In this document: positions 20,940-28,749 of the stretch, one piece after another
How positions within the stretch are numbered: position 1 is the first letter of the stretch
Layout of the letters: each line of letters starts with the position of its first letter
Notes under the pieces: generated by a model
What the model was told of the DNA's origin: nothing
The model's input: the letters and a program-made list of their open reading frames with translations, nothing else
Databases searched by the model: none
Translations under genes and position numbers: made by a program
Origin: Acidovorax sp. MR-S7
GTDB taxonomy: Bacteria > Pseudomonadota > Gammaproteobacteria > Burkholderiales > Burkholderiaceae_C
Direction of reading: 5' to 3'
Assembly: GCF_000400995.2 (NCBI RefSeq)
Contig: NZ_DF238999.1
Span: 314,297-378,296 of the forward strand
DNA: 64,000 bases

Positions 20940-22439
20940 ATGAGCGCTAGTCATCATCATCCTTCCGACGCGACCAGTCCGGCACCGCTGGAAGCGCCTG
21001 CCAGCCAGCGAGCCCAGCGCGCGCGCGTGGGGCTGAATCTTTTCTGGCGCACCTTCTTCCTGCTGTCGCTGCTGCTGGTGGGCAGCATCCTGGCGTGGCT
21101 GCAGACGCTGCGCGCGTTGGAGTTCGAGCCGCGCACGCTGCAGACGGCCCAGCAGATCGCTTCGCTGGTCAACCTGAGCCGCGCCGCGCTGATCCACTCC
21201 GATGCGATCGCCCGCGTCTCCCTGCTCAAGACCATGGCCGACCAGGAAGGCGTGCGCATCCTGCCGCGCGAGCCCGGCGACAAGTTCGAGCTGCTGCCCC
21301 CCTCTGCCCTGGGTGCGCGGCTGACGGAGGAGCTCACCCAGCGCCTGGGCCCCGGCACCATCGTGGCCAGCAGCGTGAACGGCGAGAACGGGCTGTGGGT
21401 AGGCTTCACCATCAACGGCGACCTCAACTGGCTGCTCATGGACCGCTCGCGCCTGTCGGCCGCCAGCGGCAGGACCTGGCTGATCTGGCTCATCACGGCC
21501 GGCGCACTGTCGCTGGCGGGTGCAGCGGCCATCGCACGGCTCATCAACCGGCCGCTCAAGCAGCTCTCGTACGCCGCCAACCGCGTGCGCGACGGCGACT
21601 TCGCCGCCAGCCAGCTCGACGAGGAGGCGGTGACCAGCGAGATCCGAGAGGTGAACATCGGCTTCAACCGCATGGCGCAGAAGCTCGCCAAGCTGGAGCA
21701 GGACCGCGCGGTCATGCTCGCCGGCATCTCGCACGACCTGCGCACGCCGCTGGCGCGCCTGCGCCTGGAAACCGAGATGAGCGTGCTCGACGAGGTGGCG
21801 CGCGAGCACATGGTGGCCGACATCGTGCAGCTCGACGCCACCATCGACAAGTTCCTCGATTACGCGCGTCCCGACACGGTGACGCTCAGCCCCGTGAACC
21901 TGCACGGCGTGGTGTCCTCGTGCGTCTACGCCGTGCAGGACCACCGCGAGCTGCAGATCACCATGAACGTGCCCGAGGAGCTGAACGTGCTGGCCGACGA
22001 GGTGGAGCTGGCGCGCGTCATCTCCAACCTGCTGGAGAACGCCCGCCGCTACGGCAAGGACCGCGAGACCGGCATCACCACGGTGGACATCGCCGCCAAG
22101 GCGCGCGAGAAATGGGTGCTGGTCAAGCTGCGCGACCACGGCCCCGGCGCCCCGCCGGAGCAGCTCGCCAGCCTCACCAAGCCGTTCTTCCGCAGCGACT
22201 CGGCACGCACCGCCGCGGCCGGCGCGGGGCTGGGCCTGTCCATCGTGGACAAGACCGTGCAGCGCATGGGCGGCATCTTCGCGCTGGCCAATTCCGCGTC
22301 GGGCGGCCTCGTGGCGCACATCCAGCTCCAGCGCGCCGCCGACCTGCCGGGCGGCCAGGGGCCGGAGCAGCGCCTGCAGCGCCCGCAGATCAAGCGCCAC
22401 CTGCCTCCCGAAGCGCGCAAGCCCGCGCGGCCCGTGTAG
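20940..22439 (+). CDS. envZ: EnvZ-type sensor histidine kinase
   Basis: Inner-membrane kinase partner of the upstream response regulator. From the ATG at 20940 it has 499 residues (a GTG at 20910 is also in frame but has a poorer site). TM1 about 34-53, periplasmic loop of about 120 residues, TM2 about 183-205, HAMP, the phospho-acceptor His in AGISHDLRTPLARL, N box NLLENARRYG, G1 RDHGPGAP and G2 GAGLGLSIV. The C-terminal 35 residues are low-complexity and proline/arginine-rich. Confidence 0.9.
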   Translation: MSASHHHPSDATSPAPLEAPASQRAQRARVGLNLFWRTFFLLSLLLVGSILAWLQTLRALEFEPRTLQTAQQIASLVNLSRAALIHSDAIARVSLLKTMADQEGVRILPREPGDKFELLPPSALGARLTEELTQRLGPGTIVASSVNGENGLWVGFTINGDLNWLLMDRSRLSAASGRTWLIWLITAGALSLAGAAAIARLINRPLKQLSYAANRVRDGDFAASQLDEEAVTSEIREVNIGFNRMAQKLAKLEQDRAVMLAGISHDLRTPLARLRLETEMSVLDEVAREHMVADIVQLDATIDKFLDYARPDTVTLSPVNLHGVVSSCVYAVQDHRELQITMNVPEELNVLADEVELARVISNLLENARRYGKDRETGITTVDIAAKAREKWVLVKLRDHGPGAPPEQLASLTKPFFRSDSARTAAAGAGLGLSIVDKTVQRMGGIFALANSASGGLVAHIQLQRAADLPGGQGPEQRLQRPQIKRHLPPEARKPARPV

Positions 22440-22443
22440 CCGG

Positions 22444-23286
22444 CTAGCCTTCGGAGCCGGGCAGCGGCCGCCGCGCGGGGCCGTCGTAGCTCCAGAGGTA
22501 TTCGCGGGGTATCGGCCCCTTATTGCGCCCGCCCTGCTGCGTCTGCTCCCAGGCGTGCGCCAGGATGCCGACGGAGCGCGACAGGCAGAAAAGCCCGCGC
22601 GCCAACGGAGCCGGAAAACCCAGCTCGGCATAGATCACTGCCGTGGCGCCGTCGATGTTCATGGGGATGCGCCGGCCGCCCTTGCGCGAGGCCAACACGT
22701 CTTCGACGGCCCTGCCGATCAGCGCGAACCGGCCGCTGACCACGCCCGCCTGCGCAGCTTCGTCCACCAGTTCCAGCAGGCGCGGCGCCCGCGGGTCGAT
22801 GGGGTGGAACCGGTGGCCAAAGCCCGAGACGAACTTTCCATGGCGGCCGATGGCCTCGTCGAGCCCCGCGCCGGCAGCGGCCTGCAGTTCCTCGCCGGCA
22901 TCCATGCGCCGAGCAATGTCCACGTACATCTCGACGGCCTGCTCGCCCGCCCCGCCGTGCACGTCGCCCAGCACGTTCACCGCAGACGCCATCGCGTTGT
23001 TCAAGCCCACGCCGCACGTGGCGGCCATGCGCGCGATGGCGATGCTCGGCGCCTGAGGTCCGTGGTCCACCGCGGCCATCAGCGCGGCATCCAGCAGCCG
23101 CGCCTCGCCGGTGGACGGCAGCTCTCCGCGCGTCATCAGCCAGATCATCTGGGCGAAGCTGACGTTGCCGATCAGCTCCTGGATCGGGTAGCCGCGATAG
23201 CGGATGCTGCCCGGCGCCATGTCGATGATGGACGTGCGCCACCAATCCTGCACGCCTCGCTTCACTTCTTCTGCTGTTGCGCTCAT
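22444..23286 (-). CDS. citryl-CoA lyase / short citrate synthase-family protein
   Basis: 280-residue member of the citrate synthase fold, about two thirds of a normal citrate synthase, the length of citryl-CoA lyases. Active-site equivalents are visible: GDVHGGAGEQAV (His), FGHRFHPIDPRAPR (His plus substrate-binding Arg) and MNIDGATAV (Asp). Probably cleaves or forms a C-C bond of a carboxylate CoA thioester such as a citryl- or citramalyl-CoA. Last gene of a leftward operon, overlapping the CoA-transferase stop by 4 bases; that pairing suggests activation to CoA, then cleavage. Exact substrate unknown. Confidence 0.75.
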   Translation of the reverse strand: MSATAEEVKRGVQDWWRTSIIDMAPGSIRYRGYPIQELIGNVSFAQMIWLMTRGELPSTGEARLLDAALMAAVDHGPQAPSIAIARMAATCGVGLNNAMASAVNVLGDVHGGAGEQAVEMYVDIARRMDAGEELQAAAGAGLDEAIGRHGKFVSGFGHRFHPIDPRAPRLLELVDEAAQAGVVSGRFALIGRAVEDVLASRKGGRRIPMNIDGATAVIYAELGFPAPLARGLFCLSRSVGILAHAWEQTQQGGRNKGPIPREYLWSYDGPARRPLPGSEG

Positions 23287-24485
23287 ATGGCCTCCTGTTG
23301 CCTGAGGGACGCGATCTCATCCTCTTGGAACCCCAGTTCGGCAAGGATGGCGTCCGTATGTTCGCCCAACCGGGGCGGAGGGGCCGCGACGGAGGGCGCC
23401 TCGCCATTGAGCTTGAAGCCCGTGCGCACCAGCCGGACATCGCGGCCGACGCCTGGCACGTCCTCGTAAGTGGCGACCATGCCGCGTGTGGCGATCTGGG
23501 GGTGGTCCAGCGCCTGGGGCACGGTCAGCACCGGACCGGCGGGGACGCCGGCCGCGTTGAACAGCCGCCACCATTCGTCGGCGGAGCGCGCGGCCATTTC
23601 CGCTTCCATCGACTGCGTGAGCTCGGCACGGTGCTTCAGCCGGGCATGGCGATCGGCGAACCGAGCATCCTGCTTCCACTCGGGGCGGCCCAGCACCTCG
23701 CACACCTGCTCGAACTGCTCCTGCTTGTTGGCAGCGATGTTCAGCAGGCCGTCGCCCGTCCTGAAGGTGCCGGAGGGACTCGCGGTGACGTTGTCGTTGC
23801 CCATGGGCTGCGGGACGCGTCCCGCCACCAGGTAGTTGGAAACCGCCCAGCCCATCGTGGCCATCGTGGCCTCCAGCATCGACACGTCGATGAAGACGCC
23901 CTCGGCCCGCTGGCGATCGGCCAGGGAAGACGCCACGGCGAAGGCCGCCGTGATGCCCCCGATGGTGTCGGCGATGGGGTAGCCGACGCGCAGCGGCGCC
24001 GAGTCCGCGTCGCCGGTGACGCTCATCACCCCGGACATGCCCTGGATGATCTGGTCATAGGCAGGCAGGTCCCGCAGCGGCCCCGACTGGCCGAAGCCCG
24101 AGATCGCGCAGTAGATGAGCCTGGGGTTCTCCTGGAGCAGGTCGGTGTAGCCCAGACCCAGGCGGTCCATCACGCCCGGGCGGAAGTTCTCCACCACCAC
24201 GTCCGTCGTGCGCACGAGCTGGCGGAACACCTGCTTGGCCTTGTCCTTCTTGAGGTCGAGCGTGATGGAGCGCTTGCCGGGGTTCTGGGCGAGGAACGAC
24301 ACGCCCATGTGGCGGCGGTTGAGCTCCACATCCGCGCCCAATTGGCGTGCCAGGTCGCCCCCGGTCCGGGTTTCGACCTTGATCACGTCCGCGCCCATGT
24401 GCGCGAGCTGGTGGCAGCAAAAAGGGCCGGCAAGCACATTGGTCAGGTCCAGCACCCGAACGCCCTGCAGAGGTTGTATCGGCAT
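23283..24485 (-). CDS. CaiB/BaiF (family III) CoA-transferase
   Basis: Moves CoA between carboxylates. The 400-residue protein begins MPIQPLQGVRVLDLTNVLAGP, with the family's VIKVETRTGGD, an intact ITLDLKKDKAK, VVENFRPGVMDRLGLGY, and the conserved active-site Asp in AYDQIIQGMSG. Start at 24485 is two bases after the receptor gene's stop. Placed between a lyase and a tricarboxylate-type receptor, it probably activates the acid that the receptor brings in. Confidence 0.9.
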   Translation of the reverse strand: MPIQPLQGVRVLDLTNVLAGPFCCHQLAHMGADVIKVETRTGGDLARQLGADVELNRRHMGVSFLAQNPGKRSITLDLKKDKAKQVFRQLVRTTDVVVENFRPGVMDRLGLGYTDLLQENPRLIYCAISGFGQSGPLRDLPAYDQIIQGMSGVMSVTGDADSAPLRVGYPIADTIGGITAAFAVASSLADRQRAEGVFIDVSMLEATMATMGWAVSNYLVAGRVPQPMGNDNVTASPSGTFRTGDGLLNIAANKQEQFEQVCEVLGRPEWKQDARFADRHARLKHRAELTQSMEAEMAARSADEWWRLFNAAGVPAGPVLTVPQALDHPQIATRGMVATYEDVPGVGRDVRLVRTGFKLNGEAPSVAAPPPRLGEHTDAILAELGFQEDEIASLRQQEAI

Positions 24486-24487
24486 GC

Positions 24488-25453
24488 TCACTCCGGCTTG
24501 ATGCCGGCCTGTTTGATCACTGCGCTCCAGCGCTGGATCTCGCTGTTCACGAACTGCGTCGCCTGCTCGGGCGTGTTGCCCACCACGGTGAGCCCCATCT
24601 CGGCGAATTTCTTCCTGGCCTCGGGTTGCGCCAGGGCGGCATTGATGGCCTTGCCGAGCCTGTCGACGACGGGCTGGGGCGTGCCTGCCGGCGCGCCGAG
24701 CCCGACCCAGTAGTCGATGTCCATCGCCGGGATGCCCGCCTCCTTGGCCGAAGGCACGTCGGGCAGCAGCGCATTGCGCTCCGCACCGGTCACCATCAGC
24801 GCCCGCAGCTTGCCGCTGCGGACATGGGACAGCGCGGTGGGCACCGCGGTGATCAGCGCCTGCACCTGGTTGCCCATCAGGTCGGCAAGCACCGCGCCGG
24901 CCCCCTTGTAGGGCACGTGCACGATGTCCGTGCCGGTGACGCTCTTGAACAGCTCGCCGGCCAGATGAGTGTTGGTGCCGTTGCCTCCCGAACCATAGTT
25001 GAGCTTGCCGGGCTGCGCCTTGGCCAGCGCGATGAACTCCTGCACCGTCTTGGCGGGCACGTTCGGATTCACCACCAGCACGTGCGGCACCTTGACGGCC
25101 GTCGTGATCTGGGAGAAAGCCTTGAGCGGGTCGAAAGGCATGTTCGGCAGCAAGCCGGCGGCGATCGCGTAGGCCAGCTCGACCGTCAGCAGCGTGTTGC
25201 CGTCGGGAGCCGCGCGCGAGGCGAGCCCCCAGCCGATGAGCCCGCCGCCTCCGGTGCGGTTGTCGACCACCATGGGCGAGCCCACGCTCGGCGCCGCGAA
25301 CTGCGCGATCACCCGTGTCGAGAGGTCTGCCGTCCCGCCGGGCGAATAGGGAACGATGATGGTGATGGGCTTGCCCTGTGCGAAGGCAGGAGCGCCGAGC
25401 ACGCTGGCGGCGCCCGCCAGAAGCATGTGGCGGCGTACGTTGTCGATTGGCAT
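24488..25453 (-). CDS. Bug-type tripartite tricarboxylate receptor (periplasmic)
   Basis: Solute-binding protein of the TctC/Bug family, 321 residues, very numerous in Comamonadaceae. Signal peptide with a twin-arginine-like NVRRHMLLAGAASVLGAPAFAQ, then TIIVPYSPGGTADLSTR (ligand loop 1) and YGSGGNGTNTHLAGE (loop 2). No TctA/TctB membrane genes are nearby, so transport or signalling must rely on components elsewhere. Start at 25453 chosen for the signal peptide. Confidence 0.88.
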   Translation of the reverse strand: MPIDNVRRHMLLAGAASVLGAPAFAQGKPITIIVPYSPGGTADLSTRVIAQFAAPSVGSPMVVDNRTGGGGLIGWGLASRAAPDGNTLLTVELAYAIAAGLLPNMPFDPLKAFSQITTAVKVPHVLVVNPNVPAKTVQEFIALAKAQPGKLNYGSGGNGTNTHLAGELFKSVTGTDIVHVPYKGAGAVLADLMGNQVQALITAVPTALSHVRSGKLRALMVTGAERNALLPDVPSAKEAGIPAMDIDYWVGLGAPAGTPQPVVDRLGKAINAALAQPEARKKFAEMGLTVVGNTPEQATQFVNSEIQRWSAVIKQAGIKPE

Positions 25454-25500
25454 GGATGTCTCCTGAGTGGTAGTGGTGGAAAGAAGAAAAGGAACGGCCT

Positions 25501-26514
25501 TCACCCAAGCCGATAGACGCAGCGGGCAGTGCCCTCGAAAAGCGCCTGGCGCTCCGTGGCGCTCGCGCCGGCCGCCAGGCGCTTGAAAGCGTTCCAGACG
25601 GTGGCGTAGCCGTACGAGCCCTTGTCGACAGGGAAATTGCTCTCGAACATGCAGCGCTCGGCGCCGAAGGCCTCGATGAGCGTGTGCATCCAGGGCTTCC
25701 AGGTGTCTGCCAGGTGCTGGGAGGTGGGCGGGCGCTCGCCCTGCTCGAAGCCGAAGCCATTGACGCGCATGCCCAGCCCGCCCAGCTTGACGAAGACGTT
25801 AGGCAGCGCCGCCAGTGCCTGCATCGACTGCGCCCAGAGGCCGAAGACCTCCGCACGGCGTTCCGCATAGGCGCCGATGCGCACGATGCCGCCGCAGTGG
25901 TTGACGATGACGGGCGTGTCCGGGAACGCCTTGGCCAGGTCCAGCAGCTCCGGCAACTGCGGAAAGAAAAGCCACGCGTCGTACGACAGGCCCAGCGGGG
26001 CGAGCTGCGCCACGCCCTCCCGATAAGCCCGGTCGAGCAGGAGCCGGGCGGGAGCCGCCGACAGCGGGTTCACCAGCGAGGCATCGGCATCCCAGGCCGT
26101 GAGGTGCCGGATGCCGCGAAAGCGGCCGCGCCCCGCCGCGATGTGCGCCTGGAGAACCTCCCGCACCCGCGCGCCCTGGCGCAGGTCGGCATGCCCCACG
26201 ATCCCGGCGGCAACGCGGACGTTGCCCGCAGCCAATGCTTCGGTGGCCGCTGCCACGTAGGCCGTTTCGCCCACGGGCCGCAGTTGCGCAGGCCCGTCCT
26301 CGCGGTACCGGGTCTGGGCCTGCATGTAGACCGTCGCACGCACGTTGTGCCCCGTGTGCACGTCCGCCAGGAATTCGTCTGCCAGGTAGGTCCAGCCGGG
26401 ACGGTCGTAGAAGTGGTGGTGCGCGTCCACGATGGGCACATCCGGCTCCAGCACCTCTTCCGGCCCCAGTGCCAGCCACTCCGGACGGACCGCCAGGTAA
26501 TTGCCGCTGCTCAT
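25501..26514 (-). CDS. amidohydrolase-family (PF04909) metal hydrolase
   Basis: TIM-barrel hydrolase of 337 residues of the group that includes 2-pyrone-4,6-dicarboxylate lactonase and related decarboxylases. Metal-binding H-x-H in VDAHHHFYDRPG, a mid-barrel His in VIVNHCGG and a late FESNFPVDKGSYG with the conserved Asp. First gene of the leftward operon behind the IclR-type operators, so it should act on the same compound as the CoA-transferase and lyase. Lactone or amide substrate cannot be decided. Confidence 0.82.
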   Translation of the reverse strand: MSSGNYLAVRPEWLALGPEEVLEPDVPIVDAHHHFYDRPGWTYLADEFLADVHTGHNVRATVYMQAQTRYREDGPAQLRPVGETAYVAAATEALAAGNVRVAAGIVGHADLRQGARVREVLQAHIAAGRGRFRGIRHLTAWDADASLVNPLSAAPARLLLDRAYREGVAQLAPLGLSYDAWLFFPQLPELLDLAKAFPDTPVIVNHCGGIVRIGAYAERRAEVFGLWAQSMQALAALPNVFVKLGGLGMRVNGFGFEQGERPPTSQHLADTWKPWMHTLIEAFGAERCMFESNFPVDKGSYGYATVWNAFKRLAAGASATERQALFEGTARCVYRLG

Positions 26515-26540
26515 GGCGTTGTCTCCTGCAATTCTTGTTT

Positions 26541-26579
26541 TGTTCTATAAGTTAGAACATAGATCCAATGTATGGAACA
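26541..26579. promoter_or_regulatory. two operator-like palindromes between the amidohydrolase and iclR
   Basis: First site is a perfect palindrome TGTTCTATAAGTTAGAACA (26541-26559, arms of 7 with a 5-base spacer). The second, 26561-26579, is an imperfect version: on the minus strand it begins TGTTCCATACATT and ends GGATC. Centres are 20 bases apart, so both lie on one face of the helix. Fits IclR-family binding; the site lies 27 bases from the operon start and about 65 from the regulator start. Confidence 0.65.
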
Positions 26580-26644
26580 ATGATAGAAGCGCCTCACCGG
26601 CCTGTCAAACGGAGCCCCCCTGTTTTCCCGTTACCCTCGGGCCC

Positions 26645-27358
26645 ATGCCGAAGAAGTCCACGATCGCCTCTCTCGCCGATGAACAGGCCGCTCCGGGCGG
26701 CGCGGCGGCCGTCGACAAGGCCATCACCGTGCTTGCCGCATTCCGGTCGGGCGACAAGGTCTTGAGCGTCACGGAGCTGGCAGAGCGCACCCGCCTCTAC
26801 AAGAGCACCGTGCTGCGGGTCCTGGCGTCGCTCGCTCATGGGCGGCTGGTGCAGAAGACGGCGGACGGCCTGTGGGGGCTGGGCCCGGAAGTCGCGCGGC
26901 TCGCGTCGGTCTATTCGGCGTCCTTCTCGCTGGAAGACCTGGTGCTGCCGGAAATGCGCGCTCTGACGGAGCGCACCGGGGAGAGCGTTGCGTTCCACGT
27001 CCGGCAAGGCGACCAGCGCTTGGTGCTCTACCGCGTGGATTCGCCCCAGCTGCTGCGCGACCACGTGCGGGCGGGCGACCTGCTCCCGCTGGACCGCGGC
27101 GCGGGCGGCCGCGTGCTGATGGCCTGCGCCGGAGCCAAGGGCCGTCTATACGACCAGGTGCGGCGCGACGGCTACGTGATGGTGACGGGAGACCGTGTCC
27201 CCGGCCTGGTGGGCGTCTCCGCGCCGGTGTGGAATGCGGCGCATGAGCTGGTCGGCGCGTTGACGCTCACGGCGCCGGAGCAGCGGATGCAGCCGTGGTT
27301 CGTCGATGCACTGCGGCACTCGGCGCAAACGCTGACTGGGCAATTGGGCGGCGGCTAG
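26645..27358 (+). CDS. IclR-family transcriptional regulator
   Basis: 237-residue regulator: N-terminal winged helix (about 20-85; LSVTELAERTRLYKSTVLRVLASL) and C-terminal effector domain (about 95-235; VAFHVRQGDQRLVLYRV, LLPLDRGAGGRVLMA). Divergent from the amidohydrolase operon with paired palindromes between, so it almost certainly controls that operon and itself. Start at 26645 (MPKKSTIAS) is chosen; the longer frame would run through the operators. Confidence 0.9.
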   Translation: MPKKSTIASLADEQAAPGGAAAVDKAITVLAAFRSGDKVLSVTELAERTRLYKSTVLRVLASLAHGRLVQKTADGLWGLGPEVARLASVYSASFSLEDLVLPEMRALTERTGESVAFHVRQGDQRLVLYRVDSPQLLRDHVRAGDLLPLDRGAGGRVLMACAGAKGRLYDQVRRDGYVMVTGDRVPGLVGVSAPVWNAAHELVGALTLTAPEQRMQPWFVDALRHSAQTLTGQLGGG

Positions 27359-27367
27359 CCGCGGTTT

Positions 27368-27844
27368 TCAGCGCTGCAGCAGCACCGCCGCGCGCGCCTC
27401 GATCGACAACCCCTGCCCTGCGGGCCCCAGGCGCTCGGCCGTCTTGGCCTTCACGTTCACCTGGTCCGTCTCCAGGCCGAGCGCGCGCGCGATCGATGCG
27501 CGCATCGCGGGGATGTGCGCGGCCAGGCGCGGCGCCTGGGCGATCACGGTGCTGTCCACGTTGCCGATGGCGTAACCCTCTTCGCACACGCGGCGCGCGG
27601 CCTCGGCGAGCAGCACGGAAGAATCCGCGCCCTTGAAACGCGCATCGGTATCGGGAAAGTGGCTGCCGATGTCGCCCAGCGCCGCCGCGCCCAGCAGCGC
27701 ATCGGTGATGGCGTGCAGCAGCACGTCGGCGTCGGAATGGCCGAGCAGGCCCATCGCGTGGGGAATCGTTACGCCGCCGATGACCAGCGGCCGGCCCGGC
27801 ACCAGCGCGTGAACGTCCCAACCCTCGCCAATCCTGAAATCCAT
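27368..27844 (-). CDS. ispF: 2-C-methyl-D-erythritol 2,4-cyclodiphosphate synthase
   Basis: MEP isoprenoid pathway enzyme, 158 residues, trimer with zinc. N-terminal GEGWDVHAL (metal-binding Asp and His) and [20 protein letters not shown] (His), SHFPDTD, and the C-terminal [11 protein letters not shown] typical of IspF. Ten bases after ispD on the same strand. Confidence 0.96.
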   Translation of the reverse strand: MDFRIGEGWDVHALVPGRPLVIGGVTIPHAMGLLGHSDADVLLHAITDALLGAAALGDIGSHFPDTDARFKGADSSVLLAEAARRVCEEGYAIGNVDSTVIAQAPRLAAHIPAMRASIARALGLETDQVNVKAKTAERLGPAGQGLSIEARAAVLLQR

Positions 27845-27854
27845 GCGTGCTCCG

Positions 27855-28685
27855 TCAATGCTTGGAGGAAAAAATGGTCTTGACCGATTCTCCCGACGCT
27901 TCGCCGCGTGCGCCGCCGAAGCGCGCCAGCGTGGCGCCGTGCATGCGCTGCGCGAGCACCGCCTCGGCCAGCGCGAAATCGTCGGGGTAGGTCACCTTGA
28001 AATTCTGCGCGCCGCCCGGCACCAGGCGCGGGCGCAGGCCCATGGCCTCCATGGCGCTCGCCTCGTCGGTGGCGGCCGCGCCCACCTGTTCCAGCGCGTG
28101 GCGCAGCGCGCCGATGCGGAACATCTGCGGCGTCTGCGCGAGCCACTTGTCGCTGCGATCCACGGTGGCGGCCACGCGCACGCCGCCGGGGCCGTCGGTG
28201 GCGGTCTTGAGCGTGTCGGCCAGCTTGTGCGCCAGCAGGCCGCCCACGGCATCGTGCTCGCAGGCGTCGATGAGCGCGTCGATCTGCGCTGTGGTCACGA
28301 GGCAGCGCGCGGCGTCGTGCACCAGCGCCCAGTCGTCATCCAGCGCACCGCGCGCCTGCAGCTCCTTGAGGCCGCCGAGCACCGAATCGGCGCGCGCCGC
28401 GCCGCCGCAGGGCACGGCGAACCATGCGGGATGCGTGTGCGCGGTGAAGAAGCCGTCGCCCGGAGCCACCGCCACCAGCGTGCCCGCGAGCCGCGCCACG
28501 CCCGCGAACGCGGCCAGCGTGTGCAGCACCAGCGGCTGGCCCGCGACCAGCTGGTATTGCTTGGGCAAGGCCGCATTGCCGCCCGGCCCGACGGCGCGCG
28601 AGCCCGTGCCCGCGCAGGGCACCAGCCCCCAGAAGCGGGCCGGCGCGTGGCGCCTGGATGCGGAGGGCTGCGGCAGGTCGGTCAT
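27855..28685 (-). CDS. ispD: 2-C-methyl-D-erythritol 4-phosphate cytidylyltransferase
   Basis: MEP pathway enzyme, 276 residues, somewhat long (E. coli 236) because of an N-terminal lead of about 15 residues and a Ser/Gly tail. The CTP-binding loop reads [23 protein letters not shown], the conserved Asp is in [10 protein letters not shown] and the substrate Lys in NFKVTYPDD. Adjacent to ispF as in many proteobacteria; divergent from mfd. Confidence 0.93.
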   Translation of the reverse strand: MTDLPQPSASRRHAPARFWGLVPCAGTGSRAVGPGGNAALPKQYQLVAGQPLVLHTLAAFAGVARLAGTLVAVAPGDGFFTAHTHPAWFAVPCGGAARADSVLGGLKELQARGALDDDWALVHDAARCLVTTAQIDALIDACEHDAVGGLLAHKLADTLKTATDGPGGVRVAATVDRSDKWLAQTPQMFRIGALRHALEQVGAAATDEASAMEAMGLRPRLVPGGAQNFKVTYPDDFALAEAVLAQRMHGATLARFGGARGEASGESVKTIFSSKH

Positions 28686-28749
28686 GGGCGGGCATTCTAG
28701 AATCAGCCGCTTGCGCCCCGAGCCTCAAGCGCCAGGGCGGCACACCTGC

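Noticed and set aside
28690..28735. Possible further copy of the 42-bp element between ispD and mfd (AATCAGCCGCTTGCGCC ... AAGCGCC)
   Set aside because: Only short pieces match and spacing differs from 42 bases; could be decay or chance.
27997..28749. Upstream in-frame extension of mfd
   Set aside because: It would overlap the whole of ispD antisense; Mfd homology begins at MDLPKLSPGKRF.
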